NCBI GenBank assembly: GCA_963838095.1
Contig: CAWIPO010000006.1
Coordinates: 620,001-684,000 of the forward strand
Reading direction: 5' to 3'
Length of the DNA stretch: 64,000 nucleotides
Source: CAWCGU01 sp963838095
Lineage (GTDB): Bacteria; Actinomycetota; Thermoleophilia; Solirubrobacterales; 70-9
Shown: positions 35,250-44,425 of the stretch, piece by piece
How positions within the stretch are numbered: the first letter of the stretch is position 1
Layout: each line of letters starts with the position of its first letter
The notes under the pieces: generated by a model
What the model saw: the letters and a program-made list of their open reading frames with translations, nothing else
What the model was told of the DNA's origin: nothing
Databases searched by the model: none
Translations under genes and position numbers: made by a program

Positions 35250-36953
35250 ATGGGGTGGCAACTGGCGGCGGCATGCACGCTCGCGGCCGCGCTCGTGCTG
35301 GCCTTCCCGATCGCCGCGTCGGCGGCCTTCGGCCTGCACTCGCTGAACGCCGCGCCTGACGACACCACCGCAGGCGCCAACAGCGATTTCCACCTGCACA
35401 TCGGTTTCGAGGACCCGGAGCAGCAGGTCAAGGACCTGACCATCCACCTGCCGCCGGGGATGGTGGGCAACCCGACGTCGCCGGACGTGTGCACCATCGC
35501 GAAGCTGAACGCCGACAACTGCCCGCCCGCGAGCGCGGCCGGCACCACCACGACGGAGACGATGGTTTGGGTGTCGAAGCCGGTGCTCGGGATGCCGCTC
35601 ACCGTCACCGGAACGATCTACAACGTCGAGGCGCAGCCTGGTGAGCCGGCGCGCTTCGGCATCGTGCTGCGCCCCCCGGCCTCGGACCTCGGCGTGCTGC
35701 CGAAAATCATCCTGCAATCGGCGGCCAAGCTGCGGCCCTCCGACTTCGGCCTCGACACCGTGTTGCAGGACCTTCCGAACACCTCAGGGGGCATGCCGGT
35801 CGACATCCAGTCGATGGACATCGTTCTACAGGGCAAAGCCGGGAATCCAAGCAAGGACTTCATGCGCAATCCGACCTCGTGCGCCACGGCGACCACGGGC
35901 TTCGATGCGACGTCATACGCGCAGCCGGACCAGGTTGTGAGCGGCCAGGCTTCGTTCACTCCCACCAACTGCGAGAGCGTGCCGTTCTCGCCGCAGCTCA
36001 GCGCGACAGTCGGCTCGCCCGGACACACCGCCGACGGCACCGCCCCACCGCTGACCACGGTGATCGAGCAGGAAGCGACGGAGGCGGGGCTGCGCGATGC
36101 GACCGTGCTGCTCCCGACAGGGATCGGTCCCACCAACGCCGAGTTGGGCAACACCTGCCCGCAAGAGCAGTTCTTGGCCGGCGCCTGCCCGAACGCCGCT
36201 TTGCTGGGCACAGCGGTTGCGCAGTCGCCGCTGCTGTCGCAGCCGCTGACCGGACAGGTGGTGCTGGTCGCGCCGCCGGCGGTCGGCCAGCTGCCCCTGC
36301 TCGGTCTGGACCTGCGCGGGCAGCTCAACCTGCAGCTGTTCGGATCGTTCCTCGTCACCGCGACGGGGCCCGGGAACGCCTTCATCGGCCTCCCCGACAT
36401 CCCGATCAGCCGCTTCGAGCTCACCTTCGAGGAGGACCACTTGATCTCCAGCACGCGCGATCTGTGCCGGGGAGCCGCGCCGATATTCCACGCCGACTAC
36501 GTCTCGCACAGCGGCGCAACCACCTCGGAGGACGTCGCTGCGAACGTGGAGGGATGCGGAGGCGCCGAGAAAGCGACGGCGTCGGTGAGATTGACCAAGA
36601 CGCGCTCGGATGCTCCCACGCTGCGCTTCACGGCGAAGGCGGGGGTGGACGAGCTGCGCAGCGTGAAGCTGAGGCTTCCGAAAGGCCTTCGCTTCGCTGC
36701 CGGTGAGACCTGGGATGACGGCACGCGGGCGCGCTTGGACGGACGCAACCTTCCGGACGCGGCGCTGAAGCACGGCAAGCGGACTCTGCGCGTGCAGGAT
36801 CCCGGCGACGGAGGCCAATCGCTGGTGCTCACCGTGCGGGACGGTGCGCTGGATCGGGCCGGGAAGCTGGGGAAGCTGCGATTCCGAGCGACGCTGACGG
36901 ACGTCGACGGAGAGGCGACGAGGCTCACCGTCGCCCCGAAGCGCAACCGCTAG
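35250..36953 (+). CDS. Secreted protein of unknown function
   Basis: 567 residues with a signal peptide (MGWQLAAACTLAAALVLAFP, then IAASA). The mature protein is Pro/Thr/Gly/Ala-rich and probably all beta, with recurrent phrases such as DLTIHLPPGMVGNPTSPDVC, ATVLLPTGIGPTNAELGNTC and VKLRLPKGLRFAAGE, each a beta-strand then a Pro-Gly turn. Paired cysteines suggest disulfides outside the cell. Proteins like this are often seen in Thermoleophilia and lack a known function. ATG 35250 has GGAG six bases upstream; a TTG at 35193 with TACTGT 9 nt before it is an alternative start. It stands divergent from the protease. Confidence 0.65.
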   Translation: MGWQLAAACTLAAALVLAFPIAASAAFGLHSLNAAPDDTTAGANSDFHLHIGFEDPEQQVKDLTIHLPPGMVGNPTSPDVCTIAKLNADNCPPASAAGTTTTETMVWVSKPVLGMPLTVTGTIYNVEAQPGEPARFGIVLRPPASDLGVLPKIILQSAAKLRPSDFGLDTVLQDLPNTSGGMPVDIQSMDIVLQGKAGNPSKDFMRNPTSCATATTGFDATSYAQPDQVVSGQASFTPTNCESVPFSPQLSATVGSPGHTADGTAPPLTTVIEQEATEAGLRDATVLLPTGIGPTNAELGNTCPQEQFLAGACPNAALLGTAVAQSPLLSQPLTGQVVLVAPPAVGQLPLLGLDLRGQLNLQLFGSFLVTATGPGNAFIGLPDIPISRFELTFEEDHLISSTRDLCRGAAPIFHADYVSHSGATTSEDVAANVEGCGGAEKATASVRLTKTRSDAPTLRFTAKAGVDELRSVKLRLPKGLRFAAGETWDDGTRARLDGRNLPDAALKHGKRTLRVQDPGDGGQSLVLTVRDGALDRAGKLGKLRFRATLTDVDGEATRLTVAPKRNR

Positions 36954-36982
36954 CGCGAAACCAGCGACTTGCAGCCGTGGGA

Positions 36983-36988
36983 TAGACT
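36983..36988 (+). promoter_or_regulatory. -10 element (TAGACT) of the phosphatase gene
   Basis: TAGACT is followed by 7 nt and a GTG at 36996, with no Shine-Dalgarno. It favours 36996 over an ATG-like start at 36969. Confidence 0.45.
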
Positions 36989-36995
36989 CCCGCTC

Positions 36996-38573
36996 GTGGG
37001 ACGGAGGCCGCAGCATCTGGTCGCAGGGGCAGTAGTGCTTGCCGGGCTTGTGCTGCCGGGCAATGCGCATGGCGCCAAGTTCATCAACGGAGTGACGGCG
37101 GGCGAGGTCACCGCGAGCTCGGCGATCATCTGGGGGCAGGCAAAGAAGTCCGGCAAGGTCCAGGCCCAAGTGGCCGAGAAGAAGAATTTCAAGGACATCG
37201 TCAAGCAGAAGAAGCTGACGGCCAAGAGCTCGGACGACAACACCGTTCAGACAAAGATCACCAAGCTCGACCCCGGCCAGATTTACTTCTACCGCTTCTG
37301 CATCAACAAGAACTGCAGCGACGTGGGGACGTTCGAGACCGCGCCGAAGGCGAACAAGGGCGCGACCATCCACTTCGCGTACACCGGTGACGAGACGGCC
37401 GTCGCCGCTGCCGGCGCGAGCGATCCCTTCTTCGGAAACTTCCTCGTGTTCAAGTCGATGACGAAGGAGGGCAACGACTTCAACATCGACATGGGCGACA
37501 CGATCTACTCCGACCCCACAAATCCTCCCGGCATCCCACAGGCGCTGACCGTGGAAGAGAAGTGGGAGATGTACCGCCTCAAGATGGGGGTGAAGAACCA
37601 GCGGCTCGTGCGGGCCGACACGGGCATGTACATGCACTGGGACGACCACGAGTTCATCAACGACTTCTCGGTCCCCACCGACGGCCAGCAGCTCTACGAC
37701 GCCGGCGTGAGCGCGTTCCGCGACTACATGCCGGTCAAGTACAACAGCCAGGACGGGCTCTACAGGACGTTCCAGTGGGGCAAGAACCTGGAGCTCTTCT
37801 TCCTCGACGAGCGCTCGTTCCGCAGCGCCGCCGGCGACGACAGCAACGTCTGCGATAACGGCGGGTCACCGGACCTGGCGCCCACCGCCCCACCGGCCAC
37901 GCGCAGCGCGTTTGCTCCTCTGGTTCCGCAGTTCAACAACCCCCCGCCGCAGGCGTGCCTCGACTTCATCAACAGCCCCGACCGGACGCTGCTGGGGCAG
38001 GATCAGTACCAGGCGTTCCTCGACGACGTCAAGAACTCGGACGCGAAGTGGAAGGTCATCATGAACGAGACCCCGATTCAGCAGTTCTACGCGAACCCGT
38101 ACGACCGCTGGGAGGGCTACGCGCACGAGCGCGTGCAGCTGCTCACCGACCTCGAGGCCGCGAACATCAACAACCTCGTCTTCCTGACGACCGACGTGCA
38201 CGCGTCGTTTGCGAACGTGGTCCGCTACCGGACCCTCGCCAATGACTCCGCCCCGTCCAACGCCCCGGCCGGTCCAACCGACTCCCGTTACACGGACTTC
38301 ACGACCGGACCTGTGGCGACAACGCCGTTCTCCCAGGAGATCGAGGAAGTGACCGGAGTCGCCGGCAGCGGACCGCTCGTCCTGGGAGCGTTCTTCAAGC
38401 CACCGCCGCCGAACGGGATGGGGATGGCCTGCGCGCAGGGCAACGAGAACAGCTACGCCCAGGTCACTGTCTCGGCCAGCAAGCTGAAGATCGAGTACAA
38501 GGACGAGAACGGCAACCAGCTGTTCGACCTCGACGGCACCACGCCCTGCGGGCCGTACACGCTGACGAACTAA
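36996..38573 (+). CDS. PhoD-like alkaline phosphatase/metallophosphatase, secreted
   Basis: 525 residues with a signal sequence (VGRRPQHLVAGAVVLAGLVL, then PGNAHG). An N-terminal Fn3-like domain (FINGVTAGEVTASSAIIWGQ to about residue 105) precedes the metallophosphatase domain with YTGDETAV, NIDMGDTIYSD, MHWDDHEFINDF, SDAKWKVIMNETPIQQFY and VFLTTDVHASFANVV, which hold the Asp, Asn and His metal ligands of PhoD (Ca/Fe) enzymes. Outside the membrane it would free phosphate from phosphodiesters or teichoic-acid-like polymers. It ends 25 bp before the glycosyltransferase array and could be linked to it. Confidence 0.85.
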   Translation: MGRRPQHLVAGAVVLAGLVLPGNAHGAKFINGVTAGEVTASSAIIWGQAKKSGKVQAQVAEKKNFKDIVKQKKLTAKSSDDNTVQTKITKLDPGQIYFYRFCINKNCSDVGTFETAPKANKGATIHFAYTGDETAVAAAGASDPFFGNFLVFKSMTKEGNDFNIDMGDTIYSDPTNPPGIPQALTVEEKWEMYRLKMGVKNQRLVRADTGMYMHWDDHEFINDFSVPTDGQQLYDAGVSAFRDYMPVKYNSQDGLYRTFQWGKNLELFFLDERSFRSAAGDDSNVCDNGGSPDLAPTAPPATRSAFAPLVPQFNNPPPQACLDFINSPDRTLLGQDQYQAFLDDVKNSDAKWKVIMNETPIQQFYANPYDRWEGYAHERVQLLTDLEAANINNLVFLTTDVHASFANVVRYRTLANDSAPSNAPAGPTDSRYTDFTTGPVATTPFSQEIEEVTGVAGSGPLVLGAFFKPPPPNGMGMACAQGNENSYAQVTVSASKLKIEYKDENGNQLFDLDGTTPCGPYTLTN

Positions 38574-38585
38574 GCGCTCCCCGTC

Positions 38586-38591
38586 GATAAT
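38586..38591 (+). promoter_or_regulatory. Possible -10 (GATAAT) of the glycosyltransferase array
   Basis: GATAAT lies 7 nt before the GTG at 38599. All 13 following genes overlap or abut, so this would be the only promoter seen for the unit. Read-through from the phosphatase gene cannot be excluded. Confidence 0.35.
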
Positions 38592-38598
38592 CCGGCGG

Positions 38599-39594
38599 GT
38601 GAGCACTGAGCCGGCCGCTGCCCGAAACGTGACACACCCGCCCGGCGCGTTCTACTGCGTCTCCGACGAGAGCTACTTCCTGGGCGCGGTCGGGCTGGTC
38701 AACTCCCTGCGGGTCGTCGGCCACACCGAGCCGATCTTCGTGCTGGACTGCGGCCTCACCGACGCTCAGCGGGAGATGCTCTCACCGCACGTGACCCTGG
38801 TCAGGGACGAGAGCGGCACGCCACCCTGGCTGCTGAAGACGGTCGCCCCGCTCGCCCACCCCGCCGAGGTGATGGTGCTGATCGACGCCGACATGATCGT
38901 CACGCGCTCGTTCACAGAGCTGATCGACCGCGCCGCAGAAGGCCGCGTGGTGGCGTTCGAGAACAACATGGACCGCTTCGTGCCCGAGTGGGGGGAGCTG
39001 CTCGACCTCGGCCCGGTACGCCGCCAGCCCTACATCTGCTCTGCCGCCGTGGTGATGGGCCGGGAGCCTGGCGAGGAGGTTCTGAGCTTGATGGCCAGCC
39101 GCCAGGCCAGCGTCGACTTCGAGCGCACGCACTGGCGGCGGAACGAAAGCGGGTACCCGTTCCTGTACGCCGACCAGGACGTTCTCAACGCCGTCCTCGC
39201 GAGCCGGGTGGAGGCAGACCGAGTCGTCGCGCTCGACCATCGCCTCTCGCCCTCGATCCCCTTTGAGGGGCTCGAGGTGATCGACGACGCGCGCCTGCTC
39301 CTCGCGCGCGCCGACGGTCCGGTGCCCCACGTGATCCACCAGTCGCTGTCGCCCAAACCGTGGCAGGCACCCGTCTACGACGGGGTCTACACGCGGCTGC
39401 TGCGGCGGCTCCTGAGCGGCCCCGATCTGACGGTCAACGTCCCGCGGCGGGAGATTCCGCTGCGCCTTCGCTCCGGGCCCCTCGCATACGTCGAGCGCCA
39501 GAGGGTGAACCTCCGCGAACAGCTCCGCTGGCGCCTTGACGGCTTTCGCCGCTCGCATCTCGGCAGCCCCGACGGCGTGAACGGCCCCGGGTGA
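38599..39594 (+). CDS. GT8-like glycosyltransferase, array copy 1
   Basis: 331 residues and the reference for the eleven copies. After a 17-residue lead, FYCVSDESYFLGAVGLVNSL starts a GT-A fold; D96 and D98 in LIDADMIVTR form the DxD that binds a nucleotide-sugar and metal; DQDVLNA and a late H...SPKPW are the QDxxN and HxxxxxxKPW landmarks of GT8. No membrane segment, so cytoplasmic or peripheral. The late motif reads VIHQSL here where most copies have HH. MDRFVPEWGELLDLGPVRRQ and the Cys in YICSAAVVMG mark this copy. GTG start with a GATAAT 7 nt upstream; stop overlaps copy 2. Sugar and acceptor unknown. Confidence 0.85.
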   Translation: MSTEPAAARNVTHPPGAFYCVSDESYFLGAVGLVNSLRVVGHTEPIFVLDCGLTDAQREMLSPHVTLVRDESGTPPWLLKTVAPLAHPAEVMVLIDADMIVTRSFTELIDRAAEGRVVAFENNMDRFVPEWGELLDLGPVRRQPYICSAAVVMGREPGEEVLSLMASRQASVDFERTHWRRNESGYPFLYADQDVLNAVLASRVEADRVVALDHRLSPSIPFEGLEVIDDARLLLARADGPVPHVIHQSLSPKPWQAPVYDGVYTRLLRRLLSGPDLTVNVPRREIPLRLRSGPLAYVERQRVNLREQLRWRLDGFRRSHLGSPDGVNGPG

Positions 39595-40568
39595 TGGACC
39601 GCGCAGGCTTCTATTGCGTCTCGAGCGCCGAGTACTTCCTCGGCGCGGCCGGGATGATCAACTCGCTCCGCGCAGCCGGGCACGCCGAGCCGGTCTACGT
39701 GCTCGACTACGGGCTCACCGCGGACCAGCGGCGCCAGCTCGAGTCGCACGCGACGGTTGTCCCAGCCCCGAGTTCCGCGCCGCCGATGATGCTGAAGACG
39801 GTCGCCCCGCTAACCCACCCCGCCGAGGTGATGGTGCTGATCGACGCCGACATGATCGTCACGCGCAGCCTCTCGGGACTGATCGATGAGGCCGCGGGCG
39901 GGCGGGTGATCGCGCCGCGGCTGCCGCTGGACAGGCACTTTTCCGAGTGGGGAGAGCTCCTGGGCCTCGGCCCCACCTCACCGCGCCCGTACGTCACCTC
40001 CGGCCTGCTCTTCCTGGGCGGCTCGCCCGGCCGGGAGGTCCTCCGTCTGATGGACGAGTGCGGCCCCCGGGTCGACATGGACCGCAGCTTTCTCGGGGAC
40101 GGTGGGCCGGAATACCCGTTCCACTACGCCGACCAGGACCTGCTGAACGCGATCCTCTGCACTCGAGTCGAGCCCGATCGGCTGGAGGCATTGGAAGCGC
40201 GGCTGGTGGCGACGATCCCGTTCGAGGGGATCGACGAGATCGGCGACGGCTCGCTGCGCTGCGCCTACGACGACGGCACCGAGCCCTACGTCATTCACCA
40301 CGTCCTCGACGCAAAACCGTGGCGCGAACGGACCCCCGACGGGCTCTACTCGCGCCTGCTGCGCCAAGCGTTGCTCGGCCCCGGCGCGGCGGTCCGGGTG
40401 CCCCGCGAGCAGATCCCGCTGCGGCTGCGCACCGGGGCGCTCGCCGCCGTCGAACGACGACGGGTGCTGGCGCAGGCGCGCATTCGCTGGCACGTCGGCG
40501 AGCCGCTGTCCGAGCGGGTGCGCGCTGCGCGGGCGCGAATCGCGGGTGAGGGCCCTCAGGGACGTTGA
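39591..40568 (+). CDS. GT8-like glycosyltransferase, array copy 2
   Basis: 325 residues by the GTG at 39591 (a GTGA overlap); an ATG at 39594 is an equally good start. DxD is D85 and D87. The Cys of LDCGL is Tyr (VLDYGLTADQRR), the region before the active site is PLDRHFSEWGELLGLGPTSP, and the acceptor-side region is YADQDLLNAILCTRVEPDRL, with Leu for Val. The late motif is HHVLDAKPW. The tail ends in an Arg/Ala-rich stretch. It differs most from copy 1 around 150-190, where the acceptor would bind. Confidence 0.85.
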   Translation: MMDRAGFYCVSSAEYFLGAAGMINSLRAAGHAEPVYVLDYGLTADQRRQLESHATVVPAPSSAPPMMLKTVAPLTHPAEVMVLIDADMIVTRSLSGLIDEAAGGRVIAPRLPLDRHFSEWGELLGLGPTSPRPYVTSGLLFLGGSPGREVLRLMDECGPRVDMDRSFLGDGGPEYPFHYADQDLLNAILCTRVEPDRLEALEARLVATIPFEGIDEIGDGSLRCAYDDGTEPYVIHHVLDAKPWRERTPDGLYSRLLRQALLGPGAAVRVPREQIPLRLRTGALAAVERRRVLAQARIRWHVGEPLSERVRAARARIAGEGPQGR

Positions 40569-41509
40569 GCGAGCGCGCCGCCTTCTACTGCGTCGCCGAC
40601 GACCGCTACTTCCTCGGCGCGGTGGCGATGATCAACTCGCTGCGGCTGCAAGCGCACGCTGAGCCGATCTTCATCCTCGACTCGGGGCTGGAGCGCGAGC
40701 AGCGCCGGGTGCTCGAGCGCGAGGCCACGCTCTTGCAGGCGCCCGCCGGCACGCCGCCCCACCTGCTGAAGACGATCGCGCCCGCCGCCCACCCCGCCGA
40801 GGTGATGGTCCTGATCGACGCCGACATGATCGTCACGCGCTCTCTGGCCGGTCTGATCGATGACGCGGCAGGCGACCGTGTTGTGGCCTTCGAGGACGGG
40901 CTCGATCGCTACGTCCCCGGCTGGGGAGAGCTGCTCGGACTGGGGCCATCGCGCCCCGGGCCGTACGTCTGCTCGGGGCTGGTGTTCGCGGGAGGCGGCC
41001 TCGGGCGAGAGCTGGTCTCGCTGATGGAAGCCGGCCAGGACCACGTCTCCTACGAGCGCACCTACTACGGTGAAAACGACCCCGCCTATCCGTTTCGCTT
41101 CCCGGAGCAGGACGTGCTGAACGCAATCCTTCGCAGCCGCTTCGCCGCCACAGACCTGGTGGCGCTCGATCAGCGGCTCGCCCTGACGCCGCCGTTTGCG
41201 GGACTGACGGTCGAGGATGCGCAGACGCTGCGCTGCACGCTCGATGACGGAAGCGAGCCATACGTGCTCCACCATCACGGCCCGAAGCCGTGGCTGGAGA
41301 GGTTGCACGACGGCGCCTACTCGCTGCTGCTCAGGAGACTGCTGGCGGGTCCCGACCTGGCGCTCGAGATTCCAGCGCGCCGGCTGCCGTTGCGGCTGCG
41401 AGCGGGACCGGCGGCTTCTGCCGCACGGGCGCTCGTCAACGGCCGCTGGTGGTTTCGCTGGCACGTTCTCAGGCAGCCGGTCACCGCCCCGATCGAGCGG
41501 GTGGCCTGA
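40565..41509 (+). CDS. GT8-like glycosyltransferase, array copy 3
   Basis: 314 residues from a TTG in a TTGA overlap. DxD is D85 and D87. Features of its own: LDSGLEREQRRVLE (Ser for Cys), IAPAAHPAEVM, an Asp/Glu-rich EDGLDRYVPGWGELLGLGPS with Gly for Glu before WGELL, and FPEQDVLNAILRSRFA where Pro-Glu replaces the usual Ala-Asp before Gln. The late motif reads HHHGPKPWLERLHDGAYS. The GT8 family often has Pro/Glu before QDxxN, so this copy may be nearest to the ancestral type. Confidence 0.85.
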   Translation: MSERAAFYCVADDRYFLGAVAMINSLRLQAHAEPIFILDSGLEREQRRVLEREATLLQAPAGTPPHLLKTIAPAAHPAEVMVLIDADMIVTRSLAGLIDDAAGDRVVAFEDGLDRYVPGWGELLGLGPSRPGPYVCSGLVFAGGGLGRELVSLMEAGQDHVSYERTYYGENDPAYPFRFPEQDVLNAILRSRFAATDLVALDQRLALTPPFAGLTVEDAQTLRCTLDDGSEPYVLHHHGPKPWLERLHDGAYSLLLRRLLAGPDLALEIPARRLPLRLRAGPAASAARALVNGRWWFRWHVLRQPVTAPIERVA

Positions 41510-42495
41510 TGAAGGCAACTGAGGGCACGGCCTTCTACTGCATGTCGAGCGCGATGTACTTCCTCGGCGCGGCCGGGATGATCAACTCGCTGCGGCTGCA
41601 GGGACACGACGGGCCCGTCTTCCTTCTCGACTGCGGCCTCGACGACGCCCAGCGCAGGTTGCTGGAGCCCCATGTGACGCTCGTCGAGGCGCCGGACGGC
41701 CTCGAGCCGTTCATGCTGAAGACGATCGCCCCGCTCGCCCACCCCGCCGAGGTGATGGTGCTGATCGACGCCGACATGATCGTCACGCGCCCGCTCGACG
41801 AGCTGGTCGAGCGCGCCGCCGGCGAGCGCGTCGTCGCTGTCAGGCACCCCGAGGATCGCTTTTTCGACGACTGGGGCGAGCTGCTGGGACTCGGCTCAAC
41901 CCGCCGCCACCCCTACCTCTCCTCAGGCCTCGTGTTCCTGGGCGGAGCCCTGGGCGGCGAGGTCGTGCGCTTGATGGACAGCGCCCAGCATCGCGTGGAC
42001 TTCGAGCGCACGCAGTTCCGGACCGACTTCCCGGACTATCCGTTCATCTCCACGCCGCCGACCGCGCTGCGCGACTATCCGTTCTTCTTCGCCGACCAGG
42101 ACGTGCTGAACGCGGTACTGGCGGCGCGGGTCGAGCCCGAGCGCGTCGTCGGCCTCGACGAGCGACTCGCGCCGACACCGCCTTTCGAAGGCGTCCGGAT
42201 CAGCGACGAGCGGGTGCTCAGGTGCGCTCTCGAAGATGGCACGGAGCCCTTCGTCCTGCACCATTACCTCGCAAAGCCGTGGCTCGAGCCCACGCACCAC
42301 GGGGTCTACTCGCGGCTGCTGAGGAGGCTGTTGCTGGCGCCCGACGTCCCGATCCGCGTGCCCGAAGATGAGCTGCCGCTGCGATTTCGCTCCGGACCGC
42401 TTGCCTTCCTCGCGCGGTCTCGTGTGAACGCCCGCGAGCGCTTCCGCTATCACGTGGCCGAGCCGCTGAGGGGTCGCCGGGCGGCGGCGAGATGA
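41509..42495 (+). CDS. GT8-like glycosyltransferase, array copy 4
   Basis: 328 residues; ATG overlaps the copy 3 stop by one base. DxD is D87 and D89. Its mark is an extra segment before the QDxxN motif: FRTDFPDYPFISTPPTALRD followed by YPFFFADQDVLNAVL, where the DYPF phrase occurs twice about 15 residues apart, as if by a small internal duplication. The late motif is HHYLAKPWLEPTHHGVYS. The added loop lies next to the acceptor pocket and could alter what sugar or lipid is accepted. Confidence 0.85.
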   Translation: MKATEGTAFYCMSSAMYFLGAAGMINSLRLQGHDGPVFLLDCGLDDAQRRLLEPHVTLVEAPDGLEPFMLKTIAPLAHPAEVMVLIDADMIVTRPLDELVERAAGERVVAVRHPEDRFFDDWGELLGLGSTRRHPYLSSGLVFLGGALGGEVVRLMDSAQHRVDFERTQFRTDFPDYPFISTPPTALRDYPFFFADQDVLNAVLAARVEPERVVGLDERLAPTPPFEGVRISDERVLRCALEDGTEPFVLHHYLAKPWLEPTHHGVYSRLLRRLLLAPDVPIRVPEDELPLRFRSGPLAFLARSRVNARERFRYHVAEPLRGRRAAAR

Positions 42496-43463
42496 CGGCA
42501 ACCGCGTTTTACTGCGTCAGCGACGCGCGCTTCTTCCTCGGCGCCGTCGGATTGATCAACTCGCTGCGGGTGATCGGCCACCACGAGCCGATCTTCGTCC
42601 TCGACTGCGGGCTGACCGACGAGCAGCGCGGAATGATCGCCGCGGAAGCGACCCTCGTTCCGGCTCCGGCCGAGCGCCCGCCGCAGCTGCTGAAGACCGT
42701 GGCGCCTCTCGCCCACCCCGCCGAGGTGATGGTGCTGATCGACGCCGACATGATCGTCACCCGGTCGATCGGCGGGCTGATCGAACGGGCTCGCGGTGGC
42801 AGCGTGGTGGCGGTGCGGGATCGCCAGCAGCGCTACTTCGACGAGTGGGGGAAGCTGCCCGGCCTCGGGCCGGCGCGGCCGGGCCCTTACGTCTCATCCG
42901 GGCTCGTGTTCCTTGCGGGCTCGCTCGGGAACGAGGTGCTGCGATTGCTCGACCAGCTCCACACGCAGGTTGACTTCGAGTCCACCTTCTGGGGCGAGAA
43001 CGTGCAGGACTATCCATACCTGTACGCGGATCAGGACGTCCTCAACGCGATTCTGCGAACGCGCGTCGCTCGGGATCGTCTCGAGGCGCTCGAGCACCGC
43101 TTCGCCGCGACGCCGCCGTTTCGGTCGCTTCGCTGCATCGACGCCGAGACGTTGAGCTGCGCCTTTCGGGATGGGGCGCAGCCGTACGTGGTGCACCAGT
43201 TCGTGCGCAAGCCGTGGCTCGAGCGCATGTACCACGGCGTCTACTCGCAGTTGCTGGCGCGGCTGCTGCTCGGCGACGACGTCGCGATCAAGGTGCCCGA
43301 GACTGACGTCCCGCTGCGGATGCGCGACGGTGCCCTTGCCCGCACCTCGCGCACGCTGGTCAACGTCAAGGACCTCGGCCGCTGGTACCTCGGCGATCTG
43401 CTGCCGCAGTGGCTGGGCAGCCGGGTAGAAGCGCTGCGGCGGCGAGTCGCCGGAGGACCGTGA
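42492..43463 (+). CDS. GT8-like glycosyltransferase, array copy 5
   Basis: 323 residues, ATGA overlap. DxD is D84 and D86. It has RDRQQRYFDEWGKLPGLGPA, where Lys and Pro replace the usual Glu-Leu-Leu, and YADQDVLNAILRTRVARDRL. The late motif is VHQFVRKPWLERMYHGVYSQ. DNA from about 43203 to 43345 is nearly the same as the corresponding part of copy 6, showing recent exchange or duplication. The tail, RTLVNVKDLGRWYLGDLLPQ, also resembles that of copy 6. Confidence 0.85.
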   Translation: MTATAFYCVSDARFFLGAVGLINSLRVIGHHEPIFVLDCGLTDEQRGMIAAEATLVPAPAERPPQLLKTVAPLAHPAEVMVLIDADMIVTRSIGGLIERARGGSVVAVRDRQQRYFDEWGKLPGLGPARPGPYVSSGLVFLAGSLGNEVLRLLDQLHTQVDFESTFWGENVQDYPYLYADQDVLNAILRTRVARDRLEALEHRFAATPPFRSLRCIDAETLSCAFRDGAQPYVVHQFVRKPWLERMYHGVYSQLLARLLLGDDVAIKVPETDVPLRMRDGALARTSRTLVNVKDLGRWYLGDLLPQWLGSRVEALRRRVAGGP

Positions 43464-44425
43464 TGGAGACGGCGTTCTATTGCATCTCGAGCGAGATCTA
43501 CTTCCTCGGCGCCGCGGGGATGATCAACTCGTTGCGCCTGAACGGACACATCGAGCCGATCTTCGTGCTCGACTACGGACTGCGAGCTGACCAGCGTGAA
43601 CTGCTTGCGCCGCACGCAACCATCGTCCCCGCGCCCCCGGACCGCCCGCCCCACCTGCTGAAGTCGGTCGCCCCGCTCGCCCACCCGGCGGAGGTGATGG
43701 TGCTGATCGACGCCGACATGATCGTCACCCGGCGGCTCGGGGAGCTGATGGAGCGGGCGCGCAGCGGGGAGGTCGTCGCGTTCGAGAACAACATGGACCG
43801 CTTCGTGCCCGAATGGGGCGAGCTGCTCGATCTTGGGCCGATCCGCCGCGGCCCGTACGTCTCCTCGGGCCTGGTCTTCCTCGGGGGCGATCAGGGACGC
43901 GAGGTGATCCGCTTGCTGGACGATCGCGTCGGCAGCTCCGAGTTCGATCTCGGCTTCGACTTCACCCGGCCCGATTCGCCCGAGCATCCGCTCCGGTTCC
44001 TCGATCAGGACGTGCTGAACGCGATCCTCGCGCGCGCCGAGGGTCCACCACTGGTAGCGCTCGAGGCGCCGCTGGCGCCGACGCAGCCGTTTCGCGACCT
44101 GCGAGTGCACGACGCGAGAACGCTTAGCTGCGCATATCCCGACGGGACGGAGCCGTACGTGTTGCACCACTATCTGCGCAAGCCGTGGCTCGAGCGCATG
44201 TACCACGGCGTCTACTCACAGCTCCTGGCGCGGCTGCTGCTCGGCGACGACGTCGCGATCAAGGTGCCCGAGACCGACGTCCCGCTGCGGATGCGCGATG
44301 GTGCCCTGGCCCGCGCCGGCCGCACGATCGTCAACGTCGCCGACCTCAGCCGCTGGTACCTCCGCGACGTCCTGCCCGAGCGGCTCGCGGCACTTCGCAG
44401 GCGCCGGGCGGCTGGACGAACGTGA
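43463..44425 (+). CDS. GT8-like glycosyltransferase, array copy 6
   Basis: 320 residues; ATG overlaps the previous stop by one base. DxD is D83 and D85. Like copy 2 it has LDYGL in place of LDCGL. FENNMDRFVPEWGELLDLGP is the same as in copy 1, and the 3' portion matches copy 5, so this gene looks like a mosaic of its neighbours. Before QDxxN it reads PEHPLRFLDQDVLNAILARA, with Leu-Asp for Ala-Asp. Late motif HHYLRKPWLERMYHGVYSQL. Confidence 0.85.
   Translation: METAFYCISSEIYFLGAAGMINSLRLNGHIEPIFVLDYGLRADQRELLAPHATIVPAPPDRPPHLLKSVAPLAHPAEVMVLIDADMIVTRRLGELMERARSGEVVAFENNMDRFVPEWGELLDLGPIRRGPYVSSGLVFLGGDQGREVIRLLDDRVGSSEFDLGFDFTRPDSPEHPLRFLDQDVLNAILARAEGPPLVALEAPLAPTQPFRDLRVHDARTLSCAYPDGTEPYVLHHYLRKPWLERMYHGVYSQLLARLLLGDDVAIKVPETDVPLRMRDGALARAGRTIVNVADLSRWYLRDVLPERLAALRRRRAAGRT

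Noticed and set aside
35913..37649. A 578-codon minus-strand frame opposite the secreted protein and phosphatase
   Set aside because: It crosses two clear genes on the other strand and has no domain or signal peptide.
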